This document shows, in pieces, positions 31,958-40,047 of a stretch of 64,000 nt of DNA. The notes below the pieces were generated by a model. That model saw nothing but the letters and a program-made list of their open reading frames with translations. It had not been told where the DNA came from and did no database searches. Made by a program: the position numbers and the translations under genes. Position 1 is the first letter of the stretch. Each line of letters starts with the position of its first letter. Location of the stretch: assembly GCF_000425105.1 (NCBI RefSeq), contig NZ_AULD01000006.1, positions 496,001 to 560,000 of the forward strand, given 5' to 3'. Source of the DNA: Agrococcus lahaulensis DSM 17612. Lineage in GTDB: Bacteria; Actinomycetota; Actinomycetes; Actinomycetales; Microbacteriaceae.

Positions 31958-32860
31958 ATGGACACGGCAACGACTCTCGCAACGCGCGACGAGACCCTCG
32001 GCGTCATCGGCGCCGGCGCGATGGGCGAGCCCGTGGCGCGCCGGCTGCTCGCGGCCGGCCGCCCCACCGTCGTCTCGAGCCGATCGGCGCGGCCCGCGCT
32101 CGTCGAGGCCGGTGCCGCGTGGGCCGCGACGCCGCGCGAGATGGCGGAGCGCGCCGCGACCGTGCTGTCGATGCTGCCCGACCTACCCGAGCTCGAGGCG
32201 GCGCTCGAGGGCGCCGACGGGCTGCTCGCGGGGCTCGGCGGCGAGCGGGAGCTGCTCGTGCTCGTCGGCTCGACCTCGTCGCCGACGGGCGTGCGCGCGC
32301 TCGCGGCGCGGCTCGCGGAGGCGACCGACGGCAGGGTCCGCGTCGTGGACTCGCCCGTCTCGGGCGGCGTCGACGGCGCCGAGGCCGGCTCCCTCTCGAT
32401 CATGCTCGGCGGCGAGCCGGCCGACGCCGCGCGCGCCGCAGCAATGCTCGAGCCGTGCGGACGCGCTGTGCACCTCGGTCCGCTCGGCGCCGGCGAGGTC
32501 GCGAAGGCGTGCAACCAGCTCGTCGTCGCAGCGACGATCAGCGCGCTCGGCGAGGCGACCGTGCTCGCCGAGCGCTCCGGCCTCGACCTCGACGCGCTCT
32601 GGTCGCTCCTCGGCGGCGGCTACGCCGGCTCCAACCTGCTCGAGAGCCGCCGCGAGCGGCTCGTGCGCGGCGACGACTCCCCCTCCGGCATCGCGCGCTA
32701 CCTCGTCAAGGACCTCGGCTTCGCCGCCGACGTCGCCGAGGCGACCGGCACGAACCCGGCGCTGCTGCCGGCGCTCCGCGCCTTCTTCGACGAGATCGTC
32801 GAGCGCGGGTACGGCGACCGCGACATGTCGGTCACGCGCCGGGTGATCGAGGAGCGCTGA
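31958..32860 (+). CDS. NAD(P)-dependent beta-hydroxyacid dehydrogenase
   Basis: This 300-residue enzyme of the 3-hydroxyisobutyrate dehydrogenase group has the dinucleotide motif LGVIGAGAMGEPVARRLL and the substrate segment DSPVSGGVDGAEAGSLSIMLGG. The catalytic Lys lies in GAGEVAKACNQLVVAATISALGE. Related enzymes act on tartronate semialdehyde, 3-hydroxyisobutyrate or sulfo- and sugar acids. Divergence from iclR and the shared operator-like site suggest it belongs to the sugar-acid pathway. The mRNA is probably leaderless. The stop lies 22 nt from the stop of the converging LLM gene. Confidence 0.85.
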   Translation: MDTATTLATRDETLGVIGAGAMGEPVARRLLAAGRPTVVSSRSARPALVEAGAAWAATPREMAERAATVLSMLPDLPELEAALEGADGLLAGLGGERELLVLVGSTSSPTGVRALAARLAEATDGRVRVVDSPVSGGVDGAEAGSLSIMLGGEPADAARAAAMLEPCGRAVHLGPLGAGEVAKACNQLVVAATISALGEATVLAERSGLDLDALWSLLGGGYAGSNLLESRRERLVRGDDSPSGIARYLVKDLGFAADVAEATGTNPALLPALRAFFDEIVERGYGDRDMSVTRRVIEER

Positions 32861-32882
32861 GCCGCGCCGTCGCGCTCGCCGA

Positions 32883-33836
32883 TCACGCCCGCAGGCGCGG
32901 ACCGAGCTCGTCGGCGAAGAACGCGAAGAAGGCGTCGGGGTCGGGCCCGCCGTCCATGAGGGCGATGTGGTCGAAGCCCGCCTCGCGGTAGGGCTCGATC
33001 ACCTCGAGGTGCCGCTCGACGTCGGGCCCGCATGCGAAGGCCTGCTCCATCGCATCGACGTCGATCGCGGCGGTCGCCTCGTCGAACGCGGCGGGATCGG
33101 GCAGCTCGGCGAGCACCTTCCAGCCGAGGGCGCCGAAGCGGAAGGCGCGATGCGCCGACTCCGCGCCCGCGCGGGGGTCGGGCGCGAACGCGGTCGGCGC
33201 CTCGGCGTAGCGGGGCCCGTCGCCGCCCGCGGCCGTCCACGCCTCGACGAGCGACGCATCCGGATCGGTCGAGAAGATGCCGTCGCCGAGCTCGGCCGCG
33301 AGCTCGGCCGCTTGCGGTCCGCCCGCCGCGACGACGATCTCGGGCAGGGTCTCCGGTAGGTCGTAGACCCTCGCGTCGGAGAGCCGCAGGAACTCCCCGC
33401 GGTAGGAGTGCACGCCGCCCGACCACAGCATCCGGATGATCTCGAGCGCCTCCCGCAGCCGCCGGTGGCGGTCGCCCACCTCGGGCCAGCCCTCGCCGAC
33501 GATGCGCTCGCTCAGCCGCTCGCCGGCGCCGATGCCGAGCGTGAAGCGGCCGTCCGAGATGATCTGCAGCGTCGCCGCCGCCTGCGCGACGATCGCCGGG
33601 TGGTAGCGGATCGACGGGCACGTGACGCCCGTCGCGAGCCGCAGGGTCTCGGTCTTCGCGGCGATCGCCGAGAGGATCGCCCACGCGAATGACGAGTGCT
33701 CGTGCTCCGGGAGCCACGGGTGGAAGTGGTCGCTGATCTCGACGAAGTCGAAGCCGGCCCGCTCCGCCTCGACCGCGCGGCGGATGAGCTCCTTCGGGGC
33801 GACGTCCTCGGCGAAGAGCTTGTACCCGATCTGCAT
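32883..33836 (-). CDS. LLM-class F420-dependent oxidoreductase (FGD-like)
   Basis: This 317-residue luciferase-like monooxygenase fold protein resembles the F420-dependent glucose-6-phosphate dehydrogenase group. It shows MQIGYKLFAEDVAPKELIRRAVEAERAGFDFVEISDHFHPWL, SAIAAKTETLRLATGVTCPSIRYHPAIVAQAAATLQIISDGRFTLGIGAGERLSE and LPEIVVAAGGPQAAELAAELGDG. The EISDHFHPW and TGVTCP segments line the F420 site in Fgd. Whether glucose 6-phosphate is the substrate cannot be told. It is divergent from gnd. TACCGT lies 7 nt before the ATG, suggesting a leaderless mRNA. Confidence 0.85.
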   Translation of the reverse strand: MQIGYKLFAEDVAPKELIRRAVEAERAGFDFVEISDHFHPWLPEHEHSSFAWAILSAIAAKTETLRLATGVTCPSIRYHPAIVAQAAATLQIISDGRFTLGIGAGERLSERIVGEGWPEVGDRHRRLREALEIIRMLWSGGVHSYRGEFLRLSDARVYDLPETLPEIVVAAGGPQAAELAAELGDGIFSTDPDASLVEAWTAAGGDGPRYAEAPTAFAPDPRAGAESAHRAFRFGALGWKVLAELPDPAAFDEATAAIDVDAMEQAFACGPDVERHLEVIEPYREAGFDHIALMDGGPDPDAFFAFFADELGPRLRA

Positions 33837-33977
33837 GCGCGGCACGGTAGCCCCGCACGCTGGGAGCGGCCCCGGAGCGATCGGGTGGCCCGCCCGCTCG
33901 GCCGTCGCGACTCGCGTGCCCCGCGCATCCGCCCCTCGGTAGCCTGGCGGTACCCCGAGCCTCCAGGAGGACCCGCT

Positions 33978-35420
33978 GTGACCACCGCCAACATCGCCGT
34001 CGTCGGCCTCGCCGTGATGGGCTCGAACCTCGCCCGCAACCTCGCGTCGCGCGAGGGCAACACGGTCGCGGTCTACAACCGCACGACCTCGAAGACCGAC
34101 GACCTCATCGCCGCGCACCCCGAGGCGGGCTTCGTGAAGGCGGCCACGATGGAGGAGCTCGCCGCCTCGCTCCAGCGGCCGCGCACCGCGATCGTGATGG
34201 TGAAGGCGGGCCGGGCGACCGACGCGGTCATCGACGAGCTCGTGCGCGTGTTCGAGCCCGGCGACATCATCGTCGACGGCGGCAACGCGCTCTTCACCGA
34301 CACCATCCGGCGCGAGGCCGCGGTGCGCGAGACGGGCATCCACTTCGTCGGCTGCGGCATCTCGGGCGGCGAGGAGGGCGCGCTCAACGGGCCCTCGCTC
34401 ATGCCCGGCGGCACGGTCGAGTCGTACGAGACGCTCGGACCGATCCTGCGCTCGATCGCGGCGGTCGCCGACGGCGAGCCGTGCGTGACGCACATCGGCG
34501 CCGACGGCGCCGGCCACTTCGTGAAGATGGTGCACAACGGCATCGAGTACGCCGACATGCAGCTCATCGCCGAGGCCTACGACCTCATCCGCCGCGGCAC
34601 GGGCAAGAGCCCCGCCGAGATCGCCGACGTCTTCGACGAGTGGAACCGGGGCGAGCTCGAGTCGTACCTCATCGAGATCACCGCGGAGGTGCTGCGCCAG
34701 GTCGACGCCGCGACCGGGCAGCCGCTCGTCGACGTCATCCTCGACGCGGCGGGCGCGAAGGGCACGGGCGCCTGGACGGTGCAGACGGCGCTCGACCTCG
34801 GCGTGCCGGTCTCGGGCATCGCCGAGGCGGTCTTCGCTCGCTCGCTCTCGTCGCGCCTCGACCAGCGGGCGGCGGCGCGCGACCTGCCGGGGCCCTCGGG
34901 CTCGTGGCACGTGGACGACGCGGATGCGTTCGTCGAGGACGTGCGCCAGGCCCTGTTCGCGTCGAAGATCGTCGCCTACTCGCAGGGCTTCGACGAGATC
35001 GTCGCGGCGGCCGAGCAGTACGGCTGGGACATCCAGAAGGGCGAGGTCGCCCGCATCTGGCGCGCCGGCTGCATCATCCGCGCGCGCTTCCTCAACGACA
35101 TCACCGACGCGTACGCGGCCGACCCGGCCCTGCCGGCGCTCATCGTCGCGCCCTACTTCCGCGATGCGATCGCCCGCACCCAGGAGGCGTGGCGGCGCGT
35201 CGTCGTCGCGGCGGCGCAGGCCGGCATCCCCTCCCCCGCGTTCTCGTCGAGCCTCGCCTACTACGACGGCCTGCGCGCCGAGCGGCTCCCCGCCGCGCTC
35301 GTGCAGGGGCAGCGCGACTTCTTCGGCGCGCACACGTATCGCCGCGTCGACCGCGAGGGCACCTTCCACACGCAGTGGTCGGGCGACCGCTCGGAGATCG
35401 CGGCGGTCGACACGCACTGA
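33978..35420 (+). CDS. gnd: 6-phosphogluconate dehydrogenase (decarboxylating)
   Basis: This enzyme oxidises and decarboxylates 6-phosphogluconate to ribulose 5-phosphate. The 480-residue length is that of the long, NADP-type GndA form. Motifs are AVVGLAVMGSNLARNLASREG, NRTTSKTDD at the cofactor 2'-phosphate, GISGGEEGALNGPSLMPGG, the active-site HFVKMVHNGIEYADMQLIAEAYD, and GAKGTGAWTVQTALDLGVP. The GTG start follows CCAGGAGG. It completes the route from gluconate, whose kinase is encoded in the sugar-acid operon of this window. Confidence 0.97.
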   Translation: MTTANIAVVGLAVMGSNLARNLASREGNTVAVYNRTTSKTDDLIAAHPEAGFVKAATMEELAASLQRPRTAIVMVKAGRATDAVIDELVRVFEPGDIIVDGGNALFTDTIRREAAVRETGIHFVGCGISGGEEGALNGPSLMPGGTVESYETLGPILRSIAAVADGEPCVTHIGADGAGHFVKMVHNGIEYADMQLIAEAYDLIRRGTGKSPAEIADVFDEWNRGELESYLIEITAEVLRQVDAATGQPLVDVILDAAGAKGTGAWTVQTALDLGVPVSGIAEAVFARSLSSRLDQRAAARDLPGPSGSWHVDDADAFVEDVRQALFASKIVAYSQGFDEIVAAAEQYGWDIQKGEVARIWRAGCIIRARFLNDITDAYAADPALPALIVAPYFRDAIARTQEAWRRVVVAAAQAGIPSPAFSSSLAYYDGLRAERLPAALVQGQRDFFGAHTYRRVDREGTFHTQWSGDRSEIAAVDTH

Positions 35421-35430
35421 CGCGCCTGCC

Positions 35431-35490
35431 GCAGAGTGCCGGAACTCTGCCCTTTCGAAGGCTCTGAAGCGCAGAGTGCCGACACTCTGC
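35431..35490. repeat. Paired 20-bp palindromes, 40-bp period (left of Vsr-like gene)
   Basis: GCAGAGTGCCGGAACTCTGC (35431-35450) and GCAGAGTGCCGACACTCTGC (35471-35490) are separated by 20 bp ending in GAAGC. The copies start 11 nt after the gnd stop and 78 nt before the next gene. Same family and phase as 16102 and 36540. Confidence 0.88.
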
Positions 35491-35552
35491 GCGGCGGACG
35501 CGCGCGCCGCGACGACGGCTGTGGAGAGCGGCGGCGGCAGCAGGCAGGACGC

Positions 35553-35561
35553 TGGCACGAT
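35553..35561 (+). promoter_or_regulatory. TGGCACGAT element, leaderless start
   Basis: TGGCACGAT is exactly 6 nt before the GTG at 35568, identical in sequence and spacing to the element before 15397. Confidence 0.5.
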
Positions 35562-35567
35562 CCGCGC

Positions 35568-36494
35568 GTGGATCGATCCTTGCCGCCCGGCCTCGACGCG
35601 CGTGGCTTCCTCGTGGCGGACGCGGTGCGCGCGGGCATGACGCCCGCGCGGCTCCGGAGCGCGCGGCTCGCGGTGCCGCACTTCGGGGTGCGCTCGATCG
35701 CGCAGCCGGAGTCGCTGCTCGAGCGAGCCGCCGCCTTCGCCCCGCTGCTGCAGCCGTGGCAGAGGATCGGAGGTGTCGTGGCGCTCGCCGTGCTCGGGCT
35801 GCCGGTGCCCTGGCGCCTGCGGGGCTCGCTCGGCGTCGACGTCGTCGCCCCGAAAGGCCGAGGCACGCCCGATCGGCCCGGCGTCCGGGTGCGCCGCGTC
35901 TCGGACGCCACGCTCGACGCATGGGAGATCGAAGGCGTGCGGGTCGTCGCACCGCCGCTCGCCTGGGCGCTGCTCGCGGCGACGTGCACCGAGCACGAGC
36001 TCGTCGTGCTCGGCGATGCGATCGTCTCTGACGCGGAGCACTACCCGGATCGCCGGGCGCCCGGCCCGCTCGCGACCCTCGACGAGCTGCGCGCGACCGT
36101 CGGTCGGTGGACGGGTCGGCCGGGCGCCGCCCGCCTGCGTGCGGCGCTGCCGCGCATTCGGCTCGGCGTCGAGTCGCCCCGCGAGAGCGACATGCGGCTC
36201 TTCATCGTCGACGCGGGGATGCCCGAGCCCGAGGTGCAGGCGAGCGTCCACGATCCCGAGACCGGCCGGCTCCTCGGCAGGGCCGACCTGATGCATCGGG
36301 ACGCTCGCGTCGTCGAGGAGTACGAGGGCAAGGGGCACCGCTCGAAGGAGCAGTGGGAGCGCGACGTCCAGAAGTACCGCGACTTCGAGCGCATCGGCCT
36401 GCATGTCGTCCGGGCGACGAATCGCGACTTCGTGCCGAGCCCGGACCGCTGGTTGCGCGACCTCGCCGCCACGCTCCACAGCCGCACGGCCTGA
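35568..36494 (+). CDS. DUF559/Vsr-like nuclease-fold protein
   Basis: This 308-residue protein has an N-terminal winged-helix-like region (LPPGLDARGFLVADAVRAGMTPARLRSARL) followed by a middle part resembling AbiEi-type proteins (LERAAAFAPLLQPWQRIGGVVALAVLGLP, VRVRRV). The C-terminal domain looks like the PD-(D/E)XK/Vsr fold: LGRADLMHRDARVVEEYEGKGHRSKEQWERDVQKYRDFERIGLHVVRAT. The D, ExE-G-K and QxxxD-x-x-R-x-x-x-L pattern fits a Vsr-like core. The biochemical role is unknown; DNA nicking, mobile element function or defence are possible. The gene is bracketed by members of a palindrome family not seen elsewhere nearby, suggesting a mobile cassette. The start is probably leaderless. Confidence 0.8.
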   Translation: MDRSLPPGLDARGFLVADAVRAGMTPARLRSARLAVPHFGVRSIAQPESLLERAAAFAPLLQPWQRIGGVVALAVLGLPVPWRLRGSLGVDVVAPKGRGTPDRPGVRVRRVSDATLDAWEIEGVRVVAPPLAWALLAATCTEHELVVLGDAIVSDAEHYPDRRAPGPLATLDELRATVGRWTGRPGAARLRAALPRIRLGVESPRESDMRLFIVDAGMPEPEVQASVHDPETGRLLGRADLMHRDARVVEEYEGKGHRSKEQWERDVQKYRDFERIGLHVVRATNRDFVPSPDRWLRDLAATLHSRTA

Positions 36495-36539
36495 CTGAGC
36501 AGACGGTTCCGGCGCTCCGCGTCGACGCGCATCCGAGCC

Positions 36540-36599
36540 GCAGAGTTCCGGCACTCTGCGCGCTCGCGACCTCGGAAGCGCAGAGTTCCGGCACTCTGC
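36540..36599. repeat. Paired 20-bp palindromes, 40-bp period (right of Vsr-like gene)
   Basis: GCAGAGTTCCGGCACTCTGC occurs twice and identically, at 36540-36559 and 36580-36599, with a 20-bp spacer again ending in GAAGC. It lies between converging genes. Confidence 0.9.
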
Positions 36600-36616
36600 G
36601 CCCGGCGGGCGGGGAA

Positions 36617-36640
36617 CAGCGGAGTTCCGGAACTCCGCTG
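36617..36640. repeat. Perfect 24-bp palindrome
   Basis: CAGCGGAGTTCC is followed directly by its reverse complement GGAACTCCGCTG. It is a diverged member of the neighbouring 20-bp family and lies 14 nt from the APC permease stop. It may serve as that gene's terminator. Confidence 0.85.
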
Positions 36641-36653
36641 CAGTGGCGGCGGG

Positions 36654-37934
36654 TCAGCGGCGGCGGCCGAGCGCGGCGCGGGCGGCGAGGCCGAGCGCGA
36701 GCCACGCGGCGGCCGCGACGACGCCCGGCCACGGCAGGGTGACGACGAGCAGCGCGCACAGCGCGAGGCCCGCGACCGGCACCCAGCGCGGCAGCCACCA
36801 GCGCGCCCGCGGCGTCGACGCATCCGTCGTCCGTCGAGCACCGCACATCGCGCTCACGTGCGCGACCGCGTAGTAGGTGAGCACGCACGTCGACGAGAAA
36901 GCGACGAGCTGCGCGACCGGCAGCAGCAGCACGCCCGCGATCGCCGCCGCTGCGGTCACCGCCTCGGCGACGACCGGCGCCCTCGAGCGCGGCGACACGA
37001 ACGACAGCGGGCCGGGCAGGTCGCGCTCGCGCGCCATCGCGAGGCCCGTGCGCGAGAGCCCGGCGAGGATCCCGGTCAGGCTCCCGACGCTCGCGAGCGC
37101 CGCCGCGCCGAGCAGTGCCACGTGCAGCCAGCCCGCCCCGACGAGATCGGCCACCGGCGCGGCCGAGGTGGGCAGCGCATCCGCGAGCCTCGCCGTCGTC
37201 GCCCACGCGACGAGCCCGTAGAGCACGAGCACGATCGCGAGGCCCGCGCCGATCGCGCGCGGCAGGGTGCGCTCGGGGTCGCGCACCTCCTCGCCGAGCG
37301 TCGCCATGCGCGCGTAGCCCGCGAAGGCGAAGAAGAGCACGCCCGCGGCGGTGAGCACGCCGAGCGGCCCCTCGGGCGCGCCCTCGACGCGGTTGGCGGC
37401 GACGGGTGCGAGGGACTCGACGCCGGCGGCGGATGCGGTCGGCAGCCCGAGCGCGGACCACGCGAGCGCGGCGACCACGAGCGCGAGCACCATCGCGACG
37501 ATCGCGGTCGTGACCCGCACGGTCGAGCGGATGCCGGCCATGTTGACGAGCGCGAGGACGGCGATGAGCGCGGCCGCGAGCCACGGGGCCTGCTCGGGCC
37601 ACGCGTGCCGGGCGGCGATGAGCGCGATGGCCCCCGCCGAGGCGGTCTTGCCGGTGAGGAACATCCAGCCGGCGGCGAAGCCGACCGCGGGCGAGACCTC
37701 GGCGCGCCCGTAGGCGTAGGCGCCGCCGGAGACGGGATGCCGCATGGCGAGCTGCGCCGTCGACATCGCGTTGAGCGTCGCGACGGCGCCCGCGAGCAGC
37801 AGCGCGAGCCAGAGCCACTCCCCCGCGAGCTGCGAGGCGGGCACCCAGACGAAGAAGAGCCCCGCGCCGATCATCGAGCCCAGCCCGATCGCGATCGCGC
37901 CGGGGACGCCGATGCGCCGCTCGAGGGTGCTCAC
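36654..37934 (-). CDS. APC family amino acid permease
   Basis: This 426-residue carrier has about 12 helices. It carries the APC helix-1 motif GVPGAIAIGLGSMIGAGLFFVW and continues with AQLAMRHPVSGGAYAYGRAEVSPAVGFAAGWMFLTGKTASA. The segment VLFFAFAGYARMATLGEEVRDPERTLPRAI is typical of amino acid and polyamine transporters. The substrate cannot be predicted. The GTG start lacks a ribosome binding site, and TACGGT lies exactly 6 nt upstream, so the mRNA is probably leaderless. It is followed by the 24-bp palindrome. Confidence 0.88.
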   Translation of the reverse strand: MSTLERRIGVPGAIAIGLGSMIGAGLFFVWVPASQLAGEWLWLALLLAGAVATLNAMSTAQLAMRHPVSGGAYAYGRAEVSPAVGFAAGWMFLTGKTASAGAIALIAARHAWPEQAPWLAAALIAVLALVNMAGIRSTVRVTTAIVAMVLALVVAALAWSALGLPTASAAGVESLAPVAANRVEGAPEGPLGVLTAAGVLFFAFAGYARMATLGEEVRDPERTLPRAIGAGLAIVLVLYGLVAWATTARLADALPTSAAPVADLVGAGWLHVALLGAAALASVGSLTGILAGLSRTGLAMARERDLPGPLSFVSPRSRAPVVAEAVTAAAAIAGVLLLPVAQLVAFSSTCVLTYYAVAHVSAMCGARRTTDASTPRARWWLPRWVPVAGLALCALLVVTLPWPGVVAAAAWLALGLAARAALGRRR

Positions 37935-37999
37935 GACGCGACCGTAGCGCCGCCCGGTGAACGGCCGGTGCCGCACTCGTCCCGTGCACAGCGGGCGGG

Positions 38000-38128
38000 T
38001 CAGATGATCGGGCGGCCCTCCTCCTTGGCGGCGCGCAGCTCGCGGAAGAAGCCGCGCGAGATGACGGCGAGGACGCCCCCGACGATCACGGGCCAGACGA
38101 GGACGTATGCGGTCAGTGCGATGGTCAT
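38000..38128 (-). CDS. Symporter small accessory protein
   Basis: This 42-residue protein (begins MTIALTAYVLVWPVIVGGVL, ends EEGRPII) has one membrane helix and a short basic cytosolic tail. It starts 12 nt after the stop of the SSS symporter gene, with a GGAG site. Small partners of this type accompany sodium:solute symporters in many bacteria and help assembly or activity, by analogy with MetS and YjcH. It is too short for common gene-finding limits. The assignment rests on position, the ribosome binding site and the membrane helix. Confidence 0.75.
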   Translation of the reverse strand: MTIALTAYVLVWPVIVGGVLAVISRGFFRELRAAKEEGRPII

Positions 38129-38140
38129 GCGGTGCTCCGA

Positions 38141-39865
38141 TCAGTCGCGGGCGTGGGCGGGGGTGCCGTCGCTGGGTCGGCGGCTCGAGTCGTCCTCCGC
38201 CGGCGCCTCGGCGACCGGGGTCTCTGCCGTGTCGAAGTCGCCCGTGAGTCGGCGGATCGTGGCGAAGTCGAAGCGCTGCTTCGACCGCACCGACAGCCCC
38301 CAGCACACGAGGAACGACACCGCGTAGGCGACGAGGGACGCGGAGAGGACGGTGTAGTCGCGGAGGAAGAAGAGCGTGAAGGGCGCGGCCGCGAGGGTCG
38401 CGGCGATCCCGACCCCCACCCCGACCCGCAGGCCGAAGAAGCCGAACGCCATGATGCCGAGCACCACGCCGATGCCCACCGTCGCGAGCACCTCGATCGG
38501 CAGCGCGAGGACGCCGGTGAGCGACACCCACTCGAAGCGCACCGGCAGGAACACGACGAGCGCCGCGACGACCGAGACCGTGAAGGCGAGGTTCGTGACC
38601 TTCTTCCAGTAGAAGGACGCGATGACCGGGAAGACGAGGCAGCCCCACAGCGCGCCGACGAAGACGAGCAGGTCGAGGATGTTGAACTGACTCGTCGCGA
38701 AGAAGAGCGCGGCGCCGGTGGCGACGATCATCGTGATGCGGCCGATCAGCAGCATGGTCCTCGGGTTCGCCTTGTCCTTGCCCACCGACTGCCCGTAGAC
38801 GTCGGCCATCACGATCGACGAGAGCGCGGAGAGGTCGGAGTCGGCGGTCGAGGAGAGCGCGCCGATGATCATCAGGAAGGCGAGCGCGAGCAGCGCCCAC
38901 GGCAGGTAGGTCGCCGCCATCTGCGGGAGCAGGTTGTTGACGTCGCCGTCGAGCGGGGTGATGCCGAGGTAGAGCGCCATCACGCCGAGCATCCCGACGC
39001 CGATGACGGTCGCGCCGTAGCCGACGGTCGCGGTGACGAAGGTCGGCTTGATGAGGTCCTCGCGCACCGCGAAGAGGCGCTGGGCGATCGTCTGGTTGCC
39101 GATGGCGTAGGCGAGCACCGCGGCGATGTAGGGAGCGCCCTGGTTGAGGAACGCCTCCGACGAGAGGAAGTCCTGCTGCTGCGGGGTCACGGAGCCCGCG
39201 GCGACGCCGGCCTCGAACATCCCCGGACCGCCGGCGGCGAAGAAGATGACGGGGATGACGACGACCGCGGCGCCGAGCATGCAGAGCACCTGCGCGAAGT
39301 CGGTGAGCACTGAGGCGCGGAATCCCGACCACAGCGTGTAGAGCAGCACCCCTCCGGCGACGATGAGGATGCCGGTGCCGAAGCTCAGCGGCGAGAGCAT
39401 CGCGATGAGGGCGCCGCCGGCGATGAAGTTCGAGGTGAGCGAGATGAGCGAGCCGAGCACGTTCGAGCCGGCGAGCATGAGCTGCGACGAGCGGCCGTGG
39501 CGCGCGTACATGACCTCGGCGAGCGTGTGCGCGCGCGGCGCGACGGCGCGGATGCGCTTGCCGAACGGGTAGATGAACAGGATCATGAGCGCGCCCCACA
39601 GGCCGTAGTGGATGGGGCCGGAGACGCCGTAGGTGTAGCCCGCCGTCACCGACGCGTACATCGACGAGGCCCAGATCCAGGTGGCCGTCATCGAGGCGGC
39701 GGAGATGCCGAAGCCGATCCGGTTGCCCGCGGTCATGTAGCCGTCGGCGTTCTCGCGCTTCCGGCCGATCCCGAGGGTCATGAGCATCGTGCCGCCGTAG
39801 AAGACGACCAGCAGCACGATGACGACGACGATCCCCAGCTGGGCGATCTCCTGCGAAGGCGGCAT
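38141..39865 (-). CDS. Sodium:solute symporter (SSS family)
   Basis: This 574-residue transporter has about 13-15 helices. Its N-terminal motif KRENADGYMTAGNRIGFGISAASMTATWIWASSMYASVTAGYTYGVSGP is typical of SSS carriers, with some likeness to the Dur3-type branch. SSTADSDLSALSSIVMADVYG matches the sodium-site region with paired Ser/Thr. The substrate is unknown. I chose the ATG at 39865 (MPPSQEIAQLG), which has GAGAGGAACCGG upstream. A 42-residue accessory gene follows. A dyad at 40048 may control the pair. Confidence 0.88.
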   Translation of the reverse strand: MPPSQEIAQLGIVVVIVLLVVFYGGTMLMTLGIGRKRENADGYMTAGNRIGFGISAASMTATWIWASSMYASVTAGYTYGVSGPIHYGLWGALMILFIYPFGKRIRAVAPRAHTLAEVMYARHGRSSQLMLAGSNVLGSLISLTSNFIAGGALIAMLSPLSFGTGILIVAGGVLLYTLWSGFRASVLTDFAQVLCMLGAAVVVIPVIFFAAGGPGMFEAGVAAGSVTPQQQDFLSSEAFLNQGAPYIAAVLAYAIGNQTIAQRLFAVREDLIKPTFVTATVGYGATVIGVGMLGVMALYLGITPLDGDVNNLLPQMAATYLPWALLALAFLMIIGALSSTADSDLSALSSIVMADVYGQSVGKDKANPRTMLLIGRITMIVATGAALFFATSQFNILDLLVFVGALWGCLVFPVIASFYWKKVTNLAFTVSVVAALVVFLPVRFEWVSLTGVLALPIEVLATVGIGVVLGIMAFGFFGLRVGVGVGIAATLAAAPFTLFFLRDYTVLSASLVAYAVSFLVCWGLSVRSKQRFDFATIRRLTGDFDTAETPVAEAPAEDDSSRRPSDGTPAHARD

Positions 39866-40047
39866 CCGGTTCCTCTCGTCCAGCGCTTCGAGGCCGCGAC
39901 GAGGGCACGCCGAAGGGCATGCCGCGCGCACGGCTCTCGTCGAGCCCGGCTCGATCCCGCGAGCGTCTCCCGCGGAGCGCCACCGGCGCCGCGTTCGGAT
40001 CAGCGATGCGGAGCATGCGACCCGGTCATGGCGTTCGAGCGCCGGTG

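Noticed and set aside
35568-36494. Complete toxin-antitoxin or restriction system around the Vsr-like gene
   Set aside because: No methyltransferase, antitoxin or second small gene is adjacent; the neighbours are gnd and an APC permease.
36540-36599. Palindrome-spacer-palindrome units as a mini CRISPR
   Set aside because: Only two units per locus, fully palindromic 20-bp repeats, and spacers share their last bases. It fits a paired palindromic element better.
37935-40016. Long in-frame extension upstream of the APC permease gene
   Set aside because: It overlaps the symporter and accessory genes, lacks membrane character, and a -10-like hexamer sits 6 nt before the GTG at 37934.
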